The position numbers and the translations under genes were made by a program. Below, piece by piece: positions 48,512-58,095 of a stretch of DNA of 64,000 bases (positions are counted from its first letter, which is position 1; each line of letters begins with the position of its first letter). Where the stretch lies: assembly GCA_003280105.1 (NCBI GenBank), contig QCFX01000003.1:59792-123791 (forward strand). Direction: 5' to 3'. The stretch is from Prochlorococcus sp. AG-363-N20. GTDB lineage: Bacteria > Cyanobacteriota > Cyanobacteriia > PCC-6307 > Cyanobiaceae. The notes under the pieces were generated by a model, which had not been told where the DNA came from, did not search any database, and saw nothing but the letters and a program-made list of their open reading frames with translations.

Positions 48512-48700
48512 CTAAGATAGGTCTCCTAAATCCTCCTCTAAAATTTGAAGTGACGCTAAAAGAACAGATAGGCCACTAACAAGTAAAGCTCTATAAACTA
48601 CTTGCTGCTTCCAACATGAAGAGTCTTGAGCTGCTTTATTTATAGCCGAAAGCGTAAGTCGAGCCATAAGAGAGCTAGGACCAATCGAGTCTTTTCTCAT
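48512..48700 (-). CDS. possible small membrane-associated protein (62 aa)
   Basis: An ATG-led frame ('MRKDSIGPSSLMARL') of 62 residues with one hydrophobic stretch near residues 45-58 ('YRALLVSGLSVLLASLQIL') and an acidic end, in a 309-base gap between cobO and pyrH, on the opposite strand. The amino-acid composition is unremarkable and protein-like. A GTG/ATG-extended start nine codons upstream exists. I know no family, so it is a candidate only. Confidence 0.45.
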   Translation of the reverse strand: MRKDSIGPSSLMARLTLSAINKAAQDSSCWKQQVVYRALLVSGLSVLLASLQILEEDLGDLS

Positions 48701-48813
48701 GCCGCAATTTTCACTTAATAAAAGCACTAACTAAGTCCAATAGCCAGGGAACCAATACGGAAAGAAAGCTGTCTGCAAATAACTTGCTACTGTCTAAAAG
48801 ATAAGGACGTTGA

Positions 48814-49527
48814 ATGGCCTACTCGCGAGCCCTTCTTAAACTCAGCGGTGAAGCGCTGATGGGTGAAAAGCCCTATGGGATTGATCCAGCCATTGTGCAA
48901 TCCATCGCTGAAGATGTTTCTACAGTGGTTGCAGATGGCACACAACTGGCAATTGTTGTGGGAGGAGGAAATATCTTTCGAGGGTTAAAGGGGTCAGCCG
49001 CAGGCATGGATCGTGCAACCGCAGATTACGTAGGAATGCTTGCAACAGTGATGAATGCAATAACCCTTCAGGACGGTTTAGAGCGAGCAGGAGTCCCAAC
49101 AAGAGTTCAAAGTGCTATTGAAATGCAACAAGTAGCGGAACCCTATATTCGAAGAAGAGCTATTCGTCATTTAGAGAAAGGGAGAGTAGTTGTTTTTGGT
49201 GGAGGTTGTGGAAACCCTTTCTTCACTACAGATACCACTGCCGCTTTAAGAGCAGCTGAAATAAATGCAGATGTTGTATTCAAAGCCACCAAAGTTGATG
49301 GGGTTTATGACCGAGACCCTCAGCGTTTCTCAGATGCTGTGAAGTATGAAAAACTCACTTATCAAGAAGTTCTTAGTAGAGAAATTGCAGTCATGGACAG
49401 CACTGCGATTGCACTTTGCAAAGACAACGACATCCCAATAGTAGTTTTTAATTTATTCGAACCTGGCAATATCCGGAAAGCAGTTGCAGGCAAACCTATT
49501 GGCTCTCGTATCAGCAACTCGAGCTAA
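48814..49527 (+). CDS. pyrH: uridylate kinase
   Basis: 237 residues. Phosphorylates UMP to UDP with ATP. The start '[24 protein letters not shown]' (phosphate-binding K-L-S-G), '[35 protein letters not shown]', '[21 protein letters not shown]' and '[10 protein letters not shown]' are diagnostic of the bacterial hexameric UMP kinase. It is followed 44 bases later by frr, a common bacterial pair. Confidence 0.97.
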   Translation: MAYSRALLKLSGEALMGEKPYGIDPAIVQSIAEDVSTVVADGTQLAIVVGGGNIFRGLKGSAAGMDRATADYVGMLATVMNAITLQDGLERAGVPTRVQSAIEMQQVAEPYIRRRAIRHLEKGRVVVFGGGCGNPFFTTDTTAALRAAEINADVVFKATKVDGVYDRDPQRFSDAVKYEKLTYQEVLSREIAVMDSTAIALCKDNDIPIVVFNLFEPGNIRKAVAGKPIGSRISNSS

Positions 49528-49571
49528 AGGGCTATCCAATCTTTCTTCCTAAATCACTTGCCAATTAGTCA

Positions 49572-50120
49572 ATGTCTAACCAGGAAATCGAGTCCAGCAT
49601 GCGTAAGTCTGTCGAAGCTGCTCAACGAACCTTTAATACCATTCGTACTGGTCGAGCAAACCCATCACTATTAGACAGATTGTCAGTTGAATATTACGGC
49701 GCAGAAACCCCGCTTAAATCTCTAGCTACAATCTCAACTCCTGATTCTCAAACTATTGCCATCCAACCATTTGATTTAGGGTCACTTCCACTAATTGAAA
49801 AGGCAATATCAATTAGTGATCTTGGGTTCACCCCAAACAATGATGGAAAAATCATTAGAATAAACGTTCCTCCATTAACAGAAGAGAGAAGAAAAGAGTT
49901 TTGCAAAATTGCAGCAAAATATGCTGAGGAAGGAAAAGTTTCATTAAGGAATATTCGTCGAGATGCAATTGAGAAAATAAAGCGCTCGGAAAAAGAAGGA
50001 GAAATGTCAGAGGACCAAAGTCGTGATGAACAAGAAAAAGTACAAAAAATCACCAACAAGTTCATTTCAGAAATTGAAACCCATCTTTCTGAAAAAGAAG
50101 CAGAAATTCTGAAAGTTTGA
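49572..50120 (+). CDS. frr: ribosome recycling factor
   Basis: 182 residues, the normal length. With EF-G it splits the post-termination ribosome. '[39 protein letters not shown]' and '[41 protein letters not shown]' are the typical tRNA-mimic domain I helices. The stop overlaps the TTG of the next flavoprotein gene. Operon with pyrH. Confidence 0.97.
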   Translation: MSNQEIESSMRKSVEAAQRTFNTIRTGRANPSLLDRLSVEYYGAETPLKSLATISTPDSQTIAIQPFDLGSLPLIEKAISISDLGFTPNNDGKIIRINVPPLTEERRKEFCKIAAKYAEEGKVSLRNIRRDAIEKIKRSEKEGEMSEDQSRDEQEKVQKITNKFISEIETHLSEKEAEILKV

Positions 50121-51247
50121 AGAAAAGAGATGTGATAGTTATTGGAGCAGGTGCCGCAGGTTCGACAGCGGCATTTCATATCGCCAATGCAGGCAACAAT
50201 GTCACTCTTCTTGAAAAAAATGAGAACGGTTTAATAAAACCTTGCGGAGGAGGCATGGCCGCTGCCGTTCAACAGTGGTTCCCTTTTGATCTCAAGCCCG
50301 TTGTAGATGAAGTAATAAACCGAGTTGATTTCAGTTGGTGTCTGAGAGATCAAGTCATTGCGGAGCTTCCTGGCTCTTCCCCTTTCTGGATCGTTCGCAG
50401 AGAAAAGCTAGATAAGTTTCTTACCGATAATGCAGTTAAAGCAGGTGCAGAGCTTATAAGCCCATTTTGTGTGGAGACCTTGCATAAAAGTGGTGAAGAT
50501 TGGGTTGTGGGCAGTAAAGAGGGAAAACACTTAAAAAGTCGAGCAGTAATAATCGCTAATGGCTCTGATTCTCCATGGCCCAAAGCCTTTGGGTTGGGCC
50601 CAAAAAATCAACATCATGCATTCACAACTTCCGTTCGCCTTGAAGGGAGAGGAAATCTACCGAAAGGAACTACTAGATTCGAATTTGGACTGGTTCATCA
50701 TGGGTTTGCTTGGGCCTTCCCTTTATCAAAAGGTGTAAACATTGGGATAGGCACATTCATTGGACAACATGCCTCAGATAGCGAAGCAGTCTTAGAGCAG
50801 CTACTACCAAGCCTTGGATTTAGTGCCAAGGAAGGGATCCGACAAGAAGCCCTTTTAAGAGTCTGGAATGGTCATCATCGCTTAAATGGTGATGGCATAA
50901 TTGCTATTGGTGATGCCGCTTCACTTTGTGATCCTTTCCTTGCAGAAGGCATCAGACCAGCACTTCTCAGTGGATATGAAGCAGCATGCAGCATTAACAA
51001 TTGGTTGACAGGAGACAATAAAGATTTGAATAGCTATTCCAAAAACATGAAGGAGAAATGGGGGGATTCAATGGCATGGGGGAGAAGAATTTCTCAAGCG
51101 TTTTATCGATTTCCGAAAGTTGGCTATCAGCTTGGGATAAAACGGCCAACCGCCCCTCAGCGAATTGCTCAAATACTTTCAGGAGAGATGGGGTATGGAG
51201 ATATCGCTACAAGAGTTATCAAAAGGCTTCTTTTTCAGCGCTCTTAA
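50117..51247 (+). CDS. ChlP-like FAD-dependent oxidoreductase (geranylgeranyl-reductase family)
   Basis: 376 residues with TTG start overlapping the frr stop. The FAD motif '[22 protein letters not shown]' lies at the N-terminus, with '[15 protein letters not shown]' and '[30 protein letters not shown]' (second FAD region, about 260-285), the geranylgeranyl reductase/ChlP pattern. A true ChlP is usually ~400-450 residues, so this is probably a second paralogue acting on an isoprenoid or lipid. Substrate unknown. Operon with pyrH-frr. Confidence 0.85.
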   Translation: MKKRDVIVIGAGAAGSTAAFHIANAGNNVTLLEKNENGLIKPCGGGMAAAVQQWFPFDLKPVVDEVINRVDFSWCLRDQVIAELPGSSPFWIVRREKLDKFLTDNAVKAGAELISPFCVETLHKSGEDWVVGSKEGKHLKSRAVIIANGSDSPWPKAFGLGPKNQHHAFTTSVRLEGRGNLPKGTTRFEFGLVHHGFAWAFPLSKGVNIGIGTFIGQHASDSEAVLEQLLPSLGFSAKEGIRQEALLRVWNGHHRLNGDGIIAIGDAASLCDPFLAEGIRPALLSGYEAACSINNWLTGDNKDLNSYSKNMKEKWGDSMAWGRRISQAFYRFPKVGYQLGIKRPTAPQRIAQILSGEMGYGDIATRVIKRLLFQRS

Positions 51248-51365
51248 AAATTAAATAGTCTTCTGTTTAAAGCATATACAAACTGATTTCTTGTCAATGT
51301 TCATACGAAAAAATAATTACATCAACCACAGCTATAACTTCCATAAGAACATTCATTAAAATGCC

Positions 51366-51587
51366 ATGGAACGTAAAAAAGCCTGGGTCTGGTTTAAAGG
51401 AGGACTAAATGGAGGCTCATGGATTTCAGGCTTTATGGCTAGTGAACACGAAGACGGAGGTCTAATTATAGAAAAGCCTGACTTTATAACATGCAGAGTT
51501 CCACATTGGCGAGTAAGTTTCGAAGCTCCAAATGATGATCATTCAGAGCCTAAAATACCTCCTAATCCAACTTGGAAATACAACTGA
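51366..51587 (+). CDS. small conserved hypothetical protein (73 aa)
   Basis: 73 residues, Trp/Gly-rich: 'KKAWVWFKGGLNGGSWISGFMASEHEDGGLIIEKPDFITCRVPHWRVSF', then a Pro-rich end. It looks like a compact beta-rich domain, no signal or membrane segment. I recognise the type from marine picocyanobacteria only as a hypothetical. It sits between the ChlP-like gene and tal with clear spacers. Confidence 0.6.
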   Translation: MERKKAWVWFKGGLNGGSWISGFMASEHEDGGLIIEKPDFITCRVPHWRVSFEAPNDDHSEPKIPPNPTWKYN

Positions 51588-51670
51588 TTAATCACAATGT
51601 CAGCTAATAGAAAAGAAATTTCTGTCGAGAAAAAACTTATTTAGCTAACTCATTCAAAAGTTTTCATTCC

Positions 51671-52843
51671 TTAAGTACGAGTAAAAGCAAGTGCTGCTCC
51701 TAATCCTGAAAGGACATCGTCTTGAAGGAGCCGGCCATCATGGTCATTATCTAGAGCATCAAACACCGCATCACTACCTAACCATTCTTCTCTAGTAATA
51801 CATCCATCCCCATCAAGATCATTAAGCATAAAGATCTCATGAACAACATGTTTAAAAGCTTTTCCTCCCTCTAGTAGCGCAAGGCGATGAGCAAGTTGAG
51901 CTTCTAAAGTCTCAATAGCTTTACTAAAACCACGAATTCCTTCGTCAAGCTTTTCTCTGGCCATTTGATCTTCTGACATCATCTGGTCAAAACTTTCCTT
52001 ATCAATTTGAAGCTTTGGCTGAATAGAAGCAGGGTTCCTTGGATCTAGTTTTCTTGAGAGGGAAGATTCTGTTGACCTTAATTGTTGAAGAAGTTTAGGG
52101 GATATTGTAAGCAAGTCGCAGCCTGCGAGTTCAACAATTTCTTCAATATTCCTAAAACTTGCACCCATAACTTCTGTCTTATATCCATGCTGTTTGAAAT
52201 AATTAAAGATCTTAGTTACAGAAATAACGCCTGGATCTTCTGGGCCCGAATATGAATCTTTACCTGTTTTTGCTTTGTACCAATCAAGTATTCTTCCTAC
52301 AAATGGAGATATAAGAGTTACACCTGCCTCAGCACAAGCTACTGCTTGGCCAAAGCCAAATAACAATGTAAGATTGCAGTTAATCCCTTCTTTCTCAAGG
52401 ATTTCTGCTGCTTTTATTCCTTCCCAAGTAGAAGCTATCTTTATAAGAATATGTGCATTCGATATACCAGCTTCATTATAAAGACTAATAATCTTTCTAG
52501 CTTTAGCAATAGTTGCTTCCTTGTCAAAACTCAAACGAGCATCAACCTCTGTTGAAACTCTTCCTGGAATTATCTTCAGAATTTCCTTACCAAAGATGAC
52601 GCAAATTTCATCCAAGGCCTCGTCTACAACAGCCTCAACAGGAGCATCGTTGCCTATTCGGTGTCTAGAGAGACGAAGAGCTTCATCAATTAGATCCTGA
52701 TAAGCCGGGATCTGCGCAGCCGCCAAAATCAATGAAGGATTTGTGGTTGCATCTCTAGGTTTAAAAGTTCTAATAGCTTCCAATTCCCCAGTATCTGCAA
52801 CTACGACAGTCATTGAGGAGAGTTGATCGAGAAGAGAGGCCAT
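51671..52843 (-). CDS. tal: transaldolase with C-terminal EF-hand pair
   Basis: 390 residues: a normal transaldolase TIM barrel (1-~330) with a ~60-residue calcium-binding extension. Barrel motifs are '[29 protein letters not shown]' near the start and the Schiff-base Lys in '[20 protein letters not shown]'. The tail has two EF-hand loops: '[12 protein letters not shown]' (canonical, D-x-D-x-D-G-x-I-x-x-x-E) and '[12 protein letters not shown]' (ends in Asp). The enzyme exchanges C3 units in the pentose phosphate pathway. The extension suggests calcium sensing or dimer stabilisation; the effect is unknown. Confidence 0.95.
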   Translation of the reverse strand: MASLLDQLSSMTVVVADTGELEAIRTFKPRDATTNPSLILAAAQIPAYQDLIDEALRLSRHRIGNDAPVEAVVDEALDEICVIFGKEILKIIPGRVSTEVDARLSFDKEATIAKARKIISLYNEAGISNAHILIKIASTWEGIKAAEILEKEGINCNLTLLFGFGQAVACAEAGVTLISPFVGRILDWYKAKTGKDSYSGPEDPGVISVTKIFNYFKQHGYKTEVMGASFRNIEEIVELAGCDLLTISPKLLQQLRSTESSLSRKLDPRNPASIQPKLQIDKESFDQMMSEDQMAREKLDEGIRGFSKAIETLEAQLAHRLALLEGGKAFKHVVHEIFMLNDLDGDGCITREEWLGSDAVFDALDNDHDGRLLQDDVLSGLGAALAFTRT

Positions 52844-52935
52844 AAATAAAGTGCATATCTCATGCGCACGTAAGTTAGCTGCTTTTTTTTAGATTACATA
52901 ACTTGCTAGGGTCTCAAAATGTATTTCTTACGGAA

Positions 52936-54738
52936 TCACCCTTTTGCAGGCTCTAAACTGACTTGATTATTTACAGGAGGAATTCGCTCCAAAACCAATA
53001 GTCCATCAATAATCTTTTTCGCCACAGGAACTGCAACGGTAGAGCCATATGCACCCTCTCCTTTAGGCTCATCAACAACTACAAGTACTACATATTTAGG
53101 GTTATTTATTGGCAAACTAGCGACAAAGCTACAAATTCTTATTCCTGGCTGATATTTTCCATTTACAACTTTCTGAGCCGTTCCCGTTTTACCTCCAATT
53201 CGATGACCTGGCGTTTTAACCCCAATTCCTGAACCATGTTCTACAACTGACTCCATCCATTCAAGAACAACATTGGTCACTTCAGCTCTCAAGATTTGGT
53301 TGCCTAAATCAAGCTTATTTGTTGATAAATTTCCTTCTAGCCCTCTTCTTGTTATATGGGGAGTAACAAGATATCCGCCGTTTGCAATAAGAGCATGCAA
53401 TTGAGCCAACTTTAAAGGAGTTAACGAAAAACCTTGGCCATAGGAAGCAACCGCAGATTCTATTGGTTGAGAAATAAATTCTTGCTTATTCTTCAATTGA
53501 CCAGCCACTGCTCCAGGTAAATCTGTTTCTGGTTTGCTATCAAGCCCTAATTTATGAAGCCATTCCCAATAAAGTTCTGGACTTAATTGACTCATTGCAT
53601 TGACCATTCCTACATTGCTGGAGACTTGCAGAACGGTTGGAAAATCAATTTCACCATTGGCTTTACGGTCATGATTGTAAATAGGCCATCCTCCAATATT
53701 GACTATCCCATTATCTTTAACAGTTCCATCAATACGAATTGCACCTTCTTCTAAGGCCAATGCAAGGTTAATAGGCTTAAAAGTGGAGCCAGGCTCAAAC
53801 AAATCTTGTACAGACCATTCACGAAAAAGACCAGGAGAATAATCCCAATAAGTATTCGGGTCGTATGTAGGTGTCGATGCCAAGGTTAATATCTCTCCAT
53901 TTGTGACATCCATAACTATTGCGACTCCCTTCTTGGCCTCCCAATGATCAACAGCTTCTCCTAAAGCATTAAAAGCCAAGTCTTGAAGTCGTGAGTCCAA
54001 AGTAAGTTGAACCTTGACATCGTCTCCACTAAACACTCCAAACTCTAAGTCGTCTGGCAAAGGAGTACCATCAGCTCCTTTTCTTAAATAACGAATTTTT
54101 TCTTGACTCCAAAGATCATTATTTAGGCTCTGTTCTAATCCAGCCTGAGGTATACGGTCTTGATTTAAAAAGCCAACAACATTTGCGAAAAGAGTTCCCT
54201 GTGGATAAACGCGCTGAAGATAAGGTTCAAGGTCCAATCCACTAATACCAAGCCGTCTAATCTTTGAAGCAGTTTCATGATCTAGGCTTTCTGCAAGCTT
54301 TATTCCTGAAGATCTTTTGCTGAGGAGTGAAAGAAGAGAGTCTTTAGAAGATCCAAGAGGTTCAACTAATTTTTGAGCCACTTCAACTGGTTTACGAAGA
54401 TAAGTTGGAGCATCTCCTGGAAAGTTGAAATAGCGTGGATGAGCCCATAGCCGATAGCGCTCTTCATCTAAAGCAACCAATCTCCCTGTTCTTTCAATTA
54501 TTGTTCGACGTTTTCCGAGCGGTTTAACACGATGTGTTTGTAGCGCCCTGGCACGTGATTCTAGCTCCGAAGCCTGAAAGACTTGTAACCAAGCCATCCT
54601 TCCCATAAGTCCCAAAAGACCTGCACATAAAAGTGCAAAAACAATCCGCAACCTATAGGCAGGGACTGCTTTAACCGGTTTTGTCTGAAGACGTTTTCGC
54701 CTTTTACTCTTTCTGTAATGATGTTTAGAATTCGGCAT
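52936..54738 (-). CDS. ftsI: penicillin-binding protein, FtsI/PBP3-type septal transpeptidase
   Basis: 600 residues. One N-terminal membrane helix (~26-45, 'LRIVFALLCAGLLGLMGRMAWL'), a pedestal domain, then the transpeptidase domain with S-x-x-K 'PGSTFKPINLALAL', S-x-N 'SSNVGMVNAM' and K-T-G-T 'GGKTGTAQKV'. It cross-links septal peptidoglycan in division. It is preceded by an FtsL-like protein whose end overlaps its start by one base, the usual ftsL-ftsI order. Confidence 0.93.
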   Translation of the reverse strand: MPNSKHHYRKSKRRKRLQTKPVKAVPAYRLRIVFALLCAGLLGLMGRMAWLQVFQASELESRARALQTHRVKPLGKRRTIIERTGRLVALDEERYRLWAHPRYFNFPGDAPTYLRKPVEVAQKLVEPLGSSKDSLLSLLSKRSSGIKLAESLDHETASKIRRLGISGLDLEPYLQRVYPQGTLFANVVGFLNQDRIPQAGLEQSLNNDLWSQEKIRYLRKGADGTPLPDDLEFGVFSGDDVKVQLTLDSRLQDLAFNALGEAVDHWEAKKGVAIVMDVTNGEILTLASTPTYDPNTYWDYSPGLFREWSVQDLFEPGSTFKPINLALALEEGAIRIDGTVKDNGIVNIGGWPIYNHDRKANGEIDFPTVLQVSSNVGMVNAMSQLSPELYWEWLHKLGLDSKPETDLPGAVAGQLKNKQEFISQPIESAVASYGQGFSLTPLKLAQLHALIANGGYLVTPHITRRGLEGNLSTNKLDLGNQILRAEVTNVVLEWMESVVEHGSGIGVKTPGHRIGGKTGTAQKVVNGKYQPGIRICSFVASLPINNPKYVVLVVVDEPKGEGAYGSTVAVPVAKKIIDGLLVLERIPPVNNQVSLEPAKG

Positions 54739-55211
54739 TAATAACCATAGTTCACAGGTTCGTAGACAATCTTTTTCAAATGACTCATTCTATTTAGTCT
54801 AACGTGTTTGTAACGTCGGCTATGTCTTGGGTGATCCATGTAGATCAGATTAGATGTCTTTGTGCGGACCATAGATAAAGGTAATTTTGAATGTTCTAAA
54901 AGTTGTCGTTCGAGCATAGCTGTTGAATCTGTAAGTCTATGAGCCAAGTCACGAGTAGCCTCAAGCCTCGTATAAGCAAGCGTCCACAAAAAGCGCCAAT
55001 GCAAAGAGAACGCAGACATCATTACTACAGCAACTAAGACACCCATCAGAGCACCATCAGTAGCTCTATGCAAACCTGCCAGAACTGGCGATTGGCGCGA
55101 GACTTTCCTTAGAGAAAAAGAGTTTTTAATTAACCTTATTGGGCCAACTGAACGAGCACTGGAAGCCTTTCGCTTAGAAATTGAAGGGCGCAATTTTCTA
55201 ACAGCGACCAC
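54738..55211 (-). CDS. FtsL-like division-associated membrane protein (inferred)
   Basis: 157 residues: a basic cytoplasmic N-terminus (~55 residues), one membrane helix near 56-74 ('LMGVLVAVVMMSAFSLHWRF'), then a short periplasmic part with leucine/isoleucine heptad spacing ('LEATRDLAHRLTDSTAMLERQLL') and a basic tail. Sequence similarity to FtsL is too low to see, but the position just upstream of ftsI, topology and size fit FtsL. The name is inferred from context. Confidence 0.6.
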   Translation of the reverse strand: MVAVRKLRPSISKRKASSARSVGPIRLIKNSFSLRKVSRQSPVLAGLHRATDGALMGVLVAVVMMSAFSLHWRFLWTLAYTRLEATRDLAHRLTDSTAMLERQLLEHSKLPLSMVRTKTSNLIYMDHPRHSRRYKHVRLNRMSHLKKIVYEPVNYGY

Positions 55212-55296
55212 CGATCAAATGATTTAATTAATCAAGTCAAACACTCTCTTCATTCCAAAGCAAGTTTCAAAGAGGTCTATATACATAGAGATTAAA

Positions 55297-56655
55297 CTAG
55301 CCTCCTAAAAGAAGAAGACTTAAAAACGTAATTCCATTCCACAAAGAATGCATAAATATGCACGGGAGAAGCCGCCCGGTGCTTAGTCGGACAATAGCTA
55401 ATCCAAGCCCCAAGACAGTCAGAGGAGCAAACTCTCCAACACTTAGGTGTGCAACAGCAAATATCAATGCACTAATTAGGACCCCCCACCTAACCCCAAA
55501 TTCTTTCGCCAGTACTGGCAATAGAGCTCCACGGAAAATCAACTCCTCAAAAAGTGGAGCCAAAAGAACTGTTGTACCCAAAAGGAAAAGCAAAGCTAAA
55601 GGGTCTTTACTACTGAGAACTATCTCAAGCAAAGGGTTACTTCCTCCCTGGTCTCCAACCCAAACATTTATCAACCAACTCGTAAGCAAGACAAGTGGTG
55701 TGACCATTAGCCAACCTGTAAGAGCTCGATAGAAAGCGGGCGCAACAGGAGCTATGCGCCACTGTAACCACCCTCCTTCTGGAGGCTGAATACTCTTAAG
55801 GCCATTCATTTGTTGTCGAAGAATGATCAATGGAGGCACAGTCATTACTGAATAGCCAATGAAAACTCGTAATGCTTCACGTATCGGACTATCTATCCCT
55901 TTAGTTAAAGACTGACTAATAGGCGCAACAAGTGTAGGGAAAACAACTTCACCCAAAACGACAAAACCACCTGCCACCAGAAGAAGCATGTCTATAAGAG
56001 GGAGCGGTAATGCAACCAATGGTGGCCAAGAAATTCCCGCGTTTCTAAATAGGAGCCAAATTTGACGAATTAACAACCCACTCCCCAAAAGAACAGCTAT
56101 TGCAGGTAAGAATTGACTAACAGATAACCTTATCGCCATTGTCCTCGAAATATTTGAGTCAATGCAAACGTCTTCTTTGCCTCCAAGGCCTAAACAACTA
56201 AGCCTATAAAGCAATGGATCACTTTTGATCTTGACTAGTTCTTGAAAAACATTTGGGGGAAAACCACTATCTCCAAAATTTTCAAGAACAATCTTCTTAA
56301 GAGAGGCATAAGACTCTTTTTGAAAAGGAGCTTCCAAAAGGTTCCTGCGATTCATTTCAGAAGGTTCAAGTAATCCAGCAATCAGCCGTTCACGTTCCTC
56401 TAGTTGACTTGAAGGAATTTCAGATAACAGATCTCTATAATCTCTCCGTGGTTTCTCTCCTACAAGAACTGCTCTAAATGGTTTTGGGACTGCTGGTTCT
56501 GCCAATAAAGCGATTTCATGCTGATGCAAAGAAAGTGCTGGAGTAACAGATGGCCTACTAAAACTTTCTTCTAGTCCTCGTTCCCAAACGAACACCGTAA
56601 GCAAGAGAGAGAAGACAGCCAGCACCACTTTCCAGGGCGGGGTGGCTTTGTGCAT
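55297..56655 (-). CDS. CPBP-family intramembrane metalloprotease
   Basis: 452 residues. N-terminal signal or anchor ('VVLAVFSLLLTVFVW'), an extracytoplasmic ~150-residue region, then eight or so membrane helices. The CPBP/Rce1 active-site motifs are complete: 'FEELIFRGALLPVL' (E-E-x-x-x-R), 'FAVAHLSVGEF' (F-x-x-x-H) and 'FMHSLWNGITFL' (H-x-x-x-N). The substrate is unknown. It is separated from the histidine phosphatase gene by a divergent gap. Confidence 0.88.
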   Translation of the reverse strand: MHKATPPWKVVLAVFSLLLTVFVWERGLEESFSRPSVTPALSLHQHEIALLAEPAVPKPFRAVLVGEKPRRDYRDLLSEIPSSQLEERERLIAGLLEPSEMNRRNLLEAPFQKESYASLKKIVLENFGDSGFPPNVFQELVKIKSDPLLYRLSCLGLGGKEDVCIDSNISRTMAIRLSVSQFLPAIAVLLGSGLLIRQIWLLFRNAGISWPPLVALPLPLIDMLLLVAGGFVVLGEVVFPTLVAPISQSLTKGIDSPIREALRVFIGYSVMTVPPLIILRQQMNGLKSIQPPEGGWLQWRIAPVAPAFYRALTGWLMVTPLVLLTSWLINVWVGDQGGSNPLLEIVLSSKDPLALLFLLGTTVLLAPLFEELIFRGALLPVLAKEFGVRWGVLISALIFAVAHLSVGEFAPLTVLGLGLAIVRLSTGRLLPCIFMHSLWNGITFLSLLLLGG

Positions 56656-56758
56656 AGGTAATCATTCAAAAGGTTTAGAAGAACACTGTTCTCCTTTCAC
56701 ATAAAGACTAAGCGGACAGATTGCCCAATACGATGGCATACTCCCAAACTCTTTACTG

Positions 56759-58090
56759 GTGACTTTGCGTCTTTTATTAGTTCGGCATGGACTAAGCAGC
56801 TTCAATCTCGAACACAGAATCCAGGGTCGCAACGATCTTTCAACGCTGACAAGTGAGGGCGAGGCACAAGCTTTCAAGACAGGTGAAGAATTAGCTCAAA
56901 TACCAATTCATGCTGTCTATAGCTCTCCTTTACAGCGAGCAGCAGACACAGCAAAGAACATATTAAAAGCGATGAATAAAGAACTTGAGCCCATTTTTGA
57001 CAAGGGTCTTTTAGAGGTTGATCTTGGACCATGGAGTGGACTCACCATAAACGAAGTCATTTCCAAATATCCTGACGCCTATAAGACCTGGAAAAAAGAG
57101 CCAAAAGAACTTGTACTCAAAAGAAATGATGGAAGTGAGTTCAAGCCTATTAATCAATTAATTGAACAAACAAGAGATTTCTTAGAGAGACTTTTACAGA
57201 AACATTCTCTTGGACAAAACGAAACAGTACTAATCATTGGTCACAATGCGATTCTTCGCTGCCTCATTCTGGAACTTATCGGCCACCCCAAAAATGGGTT
57301 TAGAAGACTACAGCTTAATAATTCATCTTTATCTGTTTTTAATCTAAAGCCCAGCAAAAACAATTCGTTTGAGGTGCAAATTGAATGTTTAAACAGCACA
57401 ACCCATCTAAGCCCACCTCTTCCAAGAAAAGGGAAACACTCACGCGTGATACTTGTTCGTCATGGAGAAACAGATTGGAATCTCGAAGGTCGTTTCCAAG
57501 GGCAAATAGATATCCCATTAAATAAAAATGGGCATTCTCAGGCTTTAGCAGCTGGCTTGTTTCTAAAAAATATTCCTTTGAGCAAGGCTTATAGCAGTTC
57601 AATGACAAGACCAAAGCAAACCGCAGAAGCTATATTGCAATCCCATAAAAGTTTGGAACTCCAATCAGAAGAGGGTCTTGTAGAAATAGGTCATGGACTT
57701 TGGGAAGGGAAGCTGGAATCAGAGATAAGAAAAGAATGGCCTGAACTTCTTCAAAAATGGCAAGATTCACCAGAATCTGTTGAGATGCCAGAAGGTGAAA
57801 CCATTCAAGAGGTTTGGACAAGAGCCCTGATTACATGGGAAAAGATTTGTTCAAACTTGCAAGATGAAGATACCGCTCTTGTTGTGGCACATGATGCAGT
57901 GAATAAAACCATTCTCTGTCACTTATTAGGGCTTACTCCTGCTGAGATTTGGATGGTCAAACAAGGCAATGGAGGAATAACAATTGTCGACATTTCACCG
58001 AATGACAGCCAACCTGATGTCGTGACTTGTCTTAACTTGACCTCTCATATAGGTGGGATTATTGATTCAACGGCTGCTGGAGCTCTTTAA
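56759..58090 (+). CDS. double-domain histidine phosphatase (phosphoglycerate mutase-like)
   Basis: 443 residues from a GTG start. Two tandem phosphatase domains, each with the catalytic R-H-G motif ('LRLLLVRHGLSSFNLEHRIQGR' and 'SRVILVRHGETDWNLEGRFQGQ'), a second Arg, 'SSPLQRAADTA'/'SSSMTRPKQTAEAI', and a C-terminal catalytic His ('VLIIGHNAILRCL' and 'ALVVAHDAVNKTIL'). Both domains keep the histidines. Similar cyanobacterial proteins are annotated as phosphoglycerate mutases or phosphatases; I cannot fix the substrate. Confidence 0.85.
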   Translation: MTLRLLLVRHGLSSFNLEHRIQGRNDLSTLTSEGEAQAFKTGEELAQIPIHAVYSSPLQRAADTAKNILKAMNKELEPIFDKGLLEVDLGPWSGLTINEVISKYPDAYKTWKKEPKELVLKRNDGSEFKPINQLIEQTRDFLERLLQKHSLGQNETVLIIGHNAILRCLILELIGHPKNGFRRLQLNNSSLSVFNLKPSKNNSFEVQIECLNSTTHLSPPLPRKGKHSRVILVRHGETDWNLEGRFQGQIDIPLNKNGHSQALAAGLFLKNIPLSKAYSSSMTRPKQTAEAILQSHKSLELQSEEGLVEIGHGLWEGKLESEIRKEWPELLQKWQDSPESVEMPEGETIQEVWTRALITWEKICSNLQDEDTALVVAHDAVNKTILCHLLGLTPAEIWMVKQGNGGITIVDISPNDSQPDVVTCLNLTSHIGGIIDSTAAGAL

Positions 58091-58095
58091 TCTCT

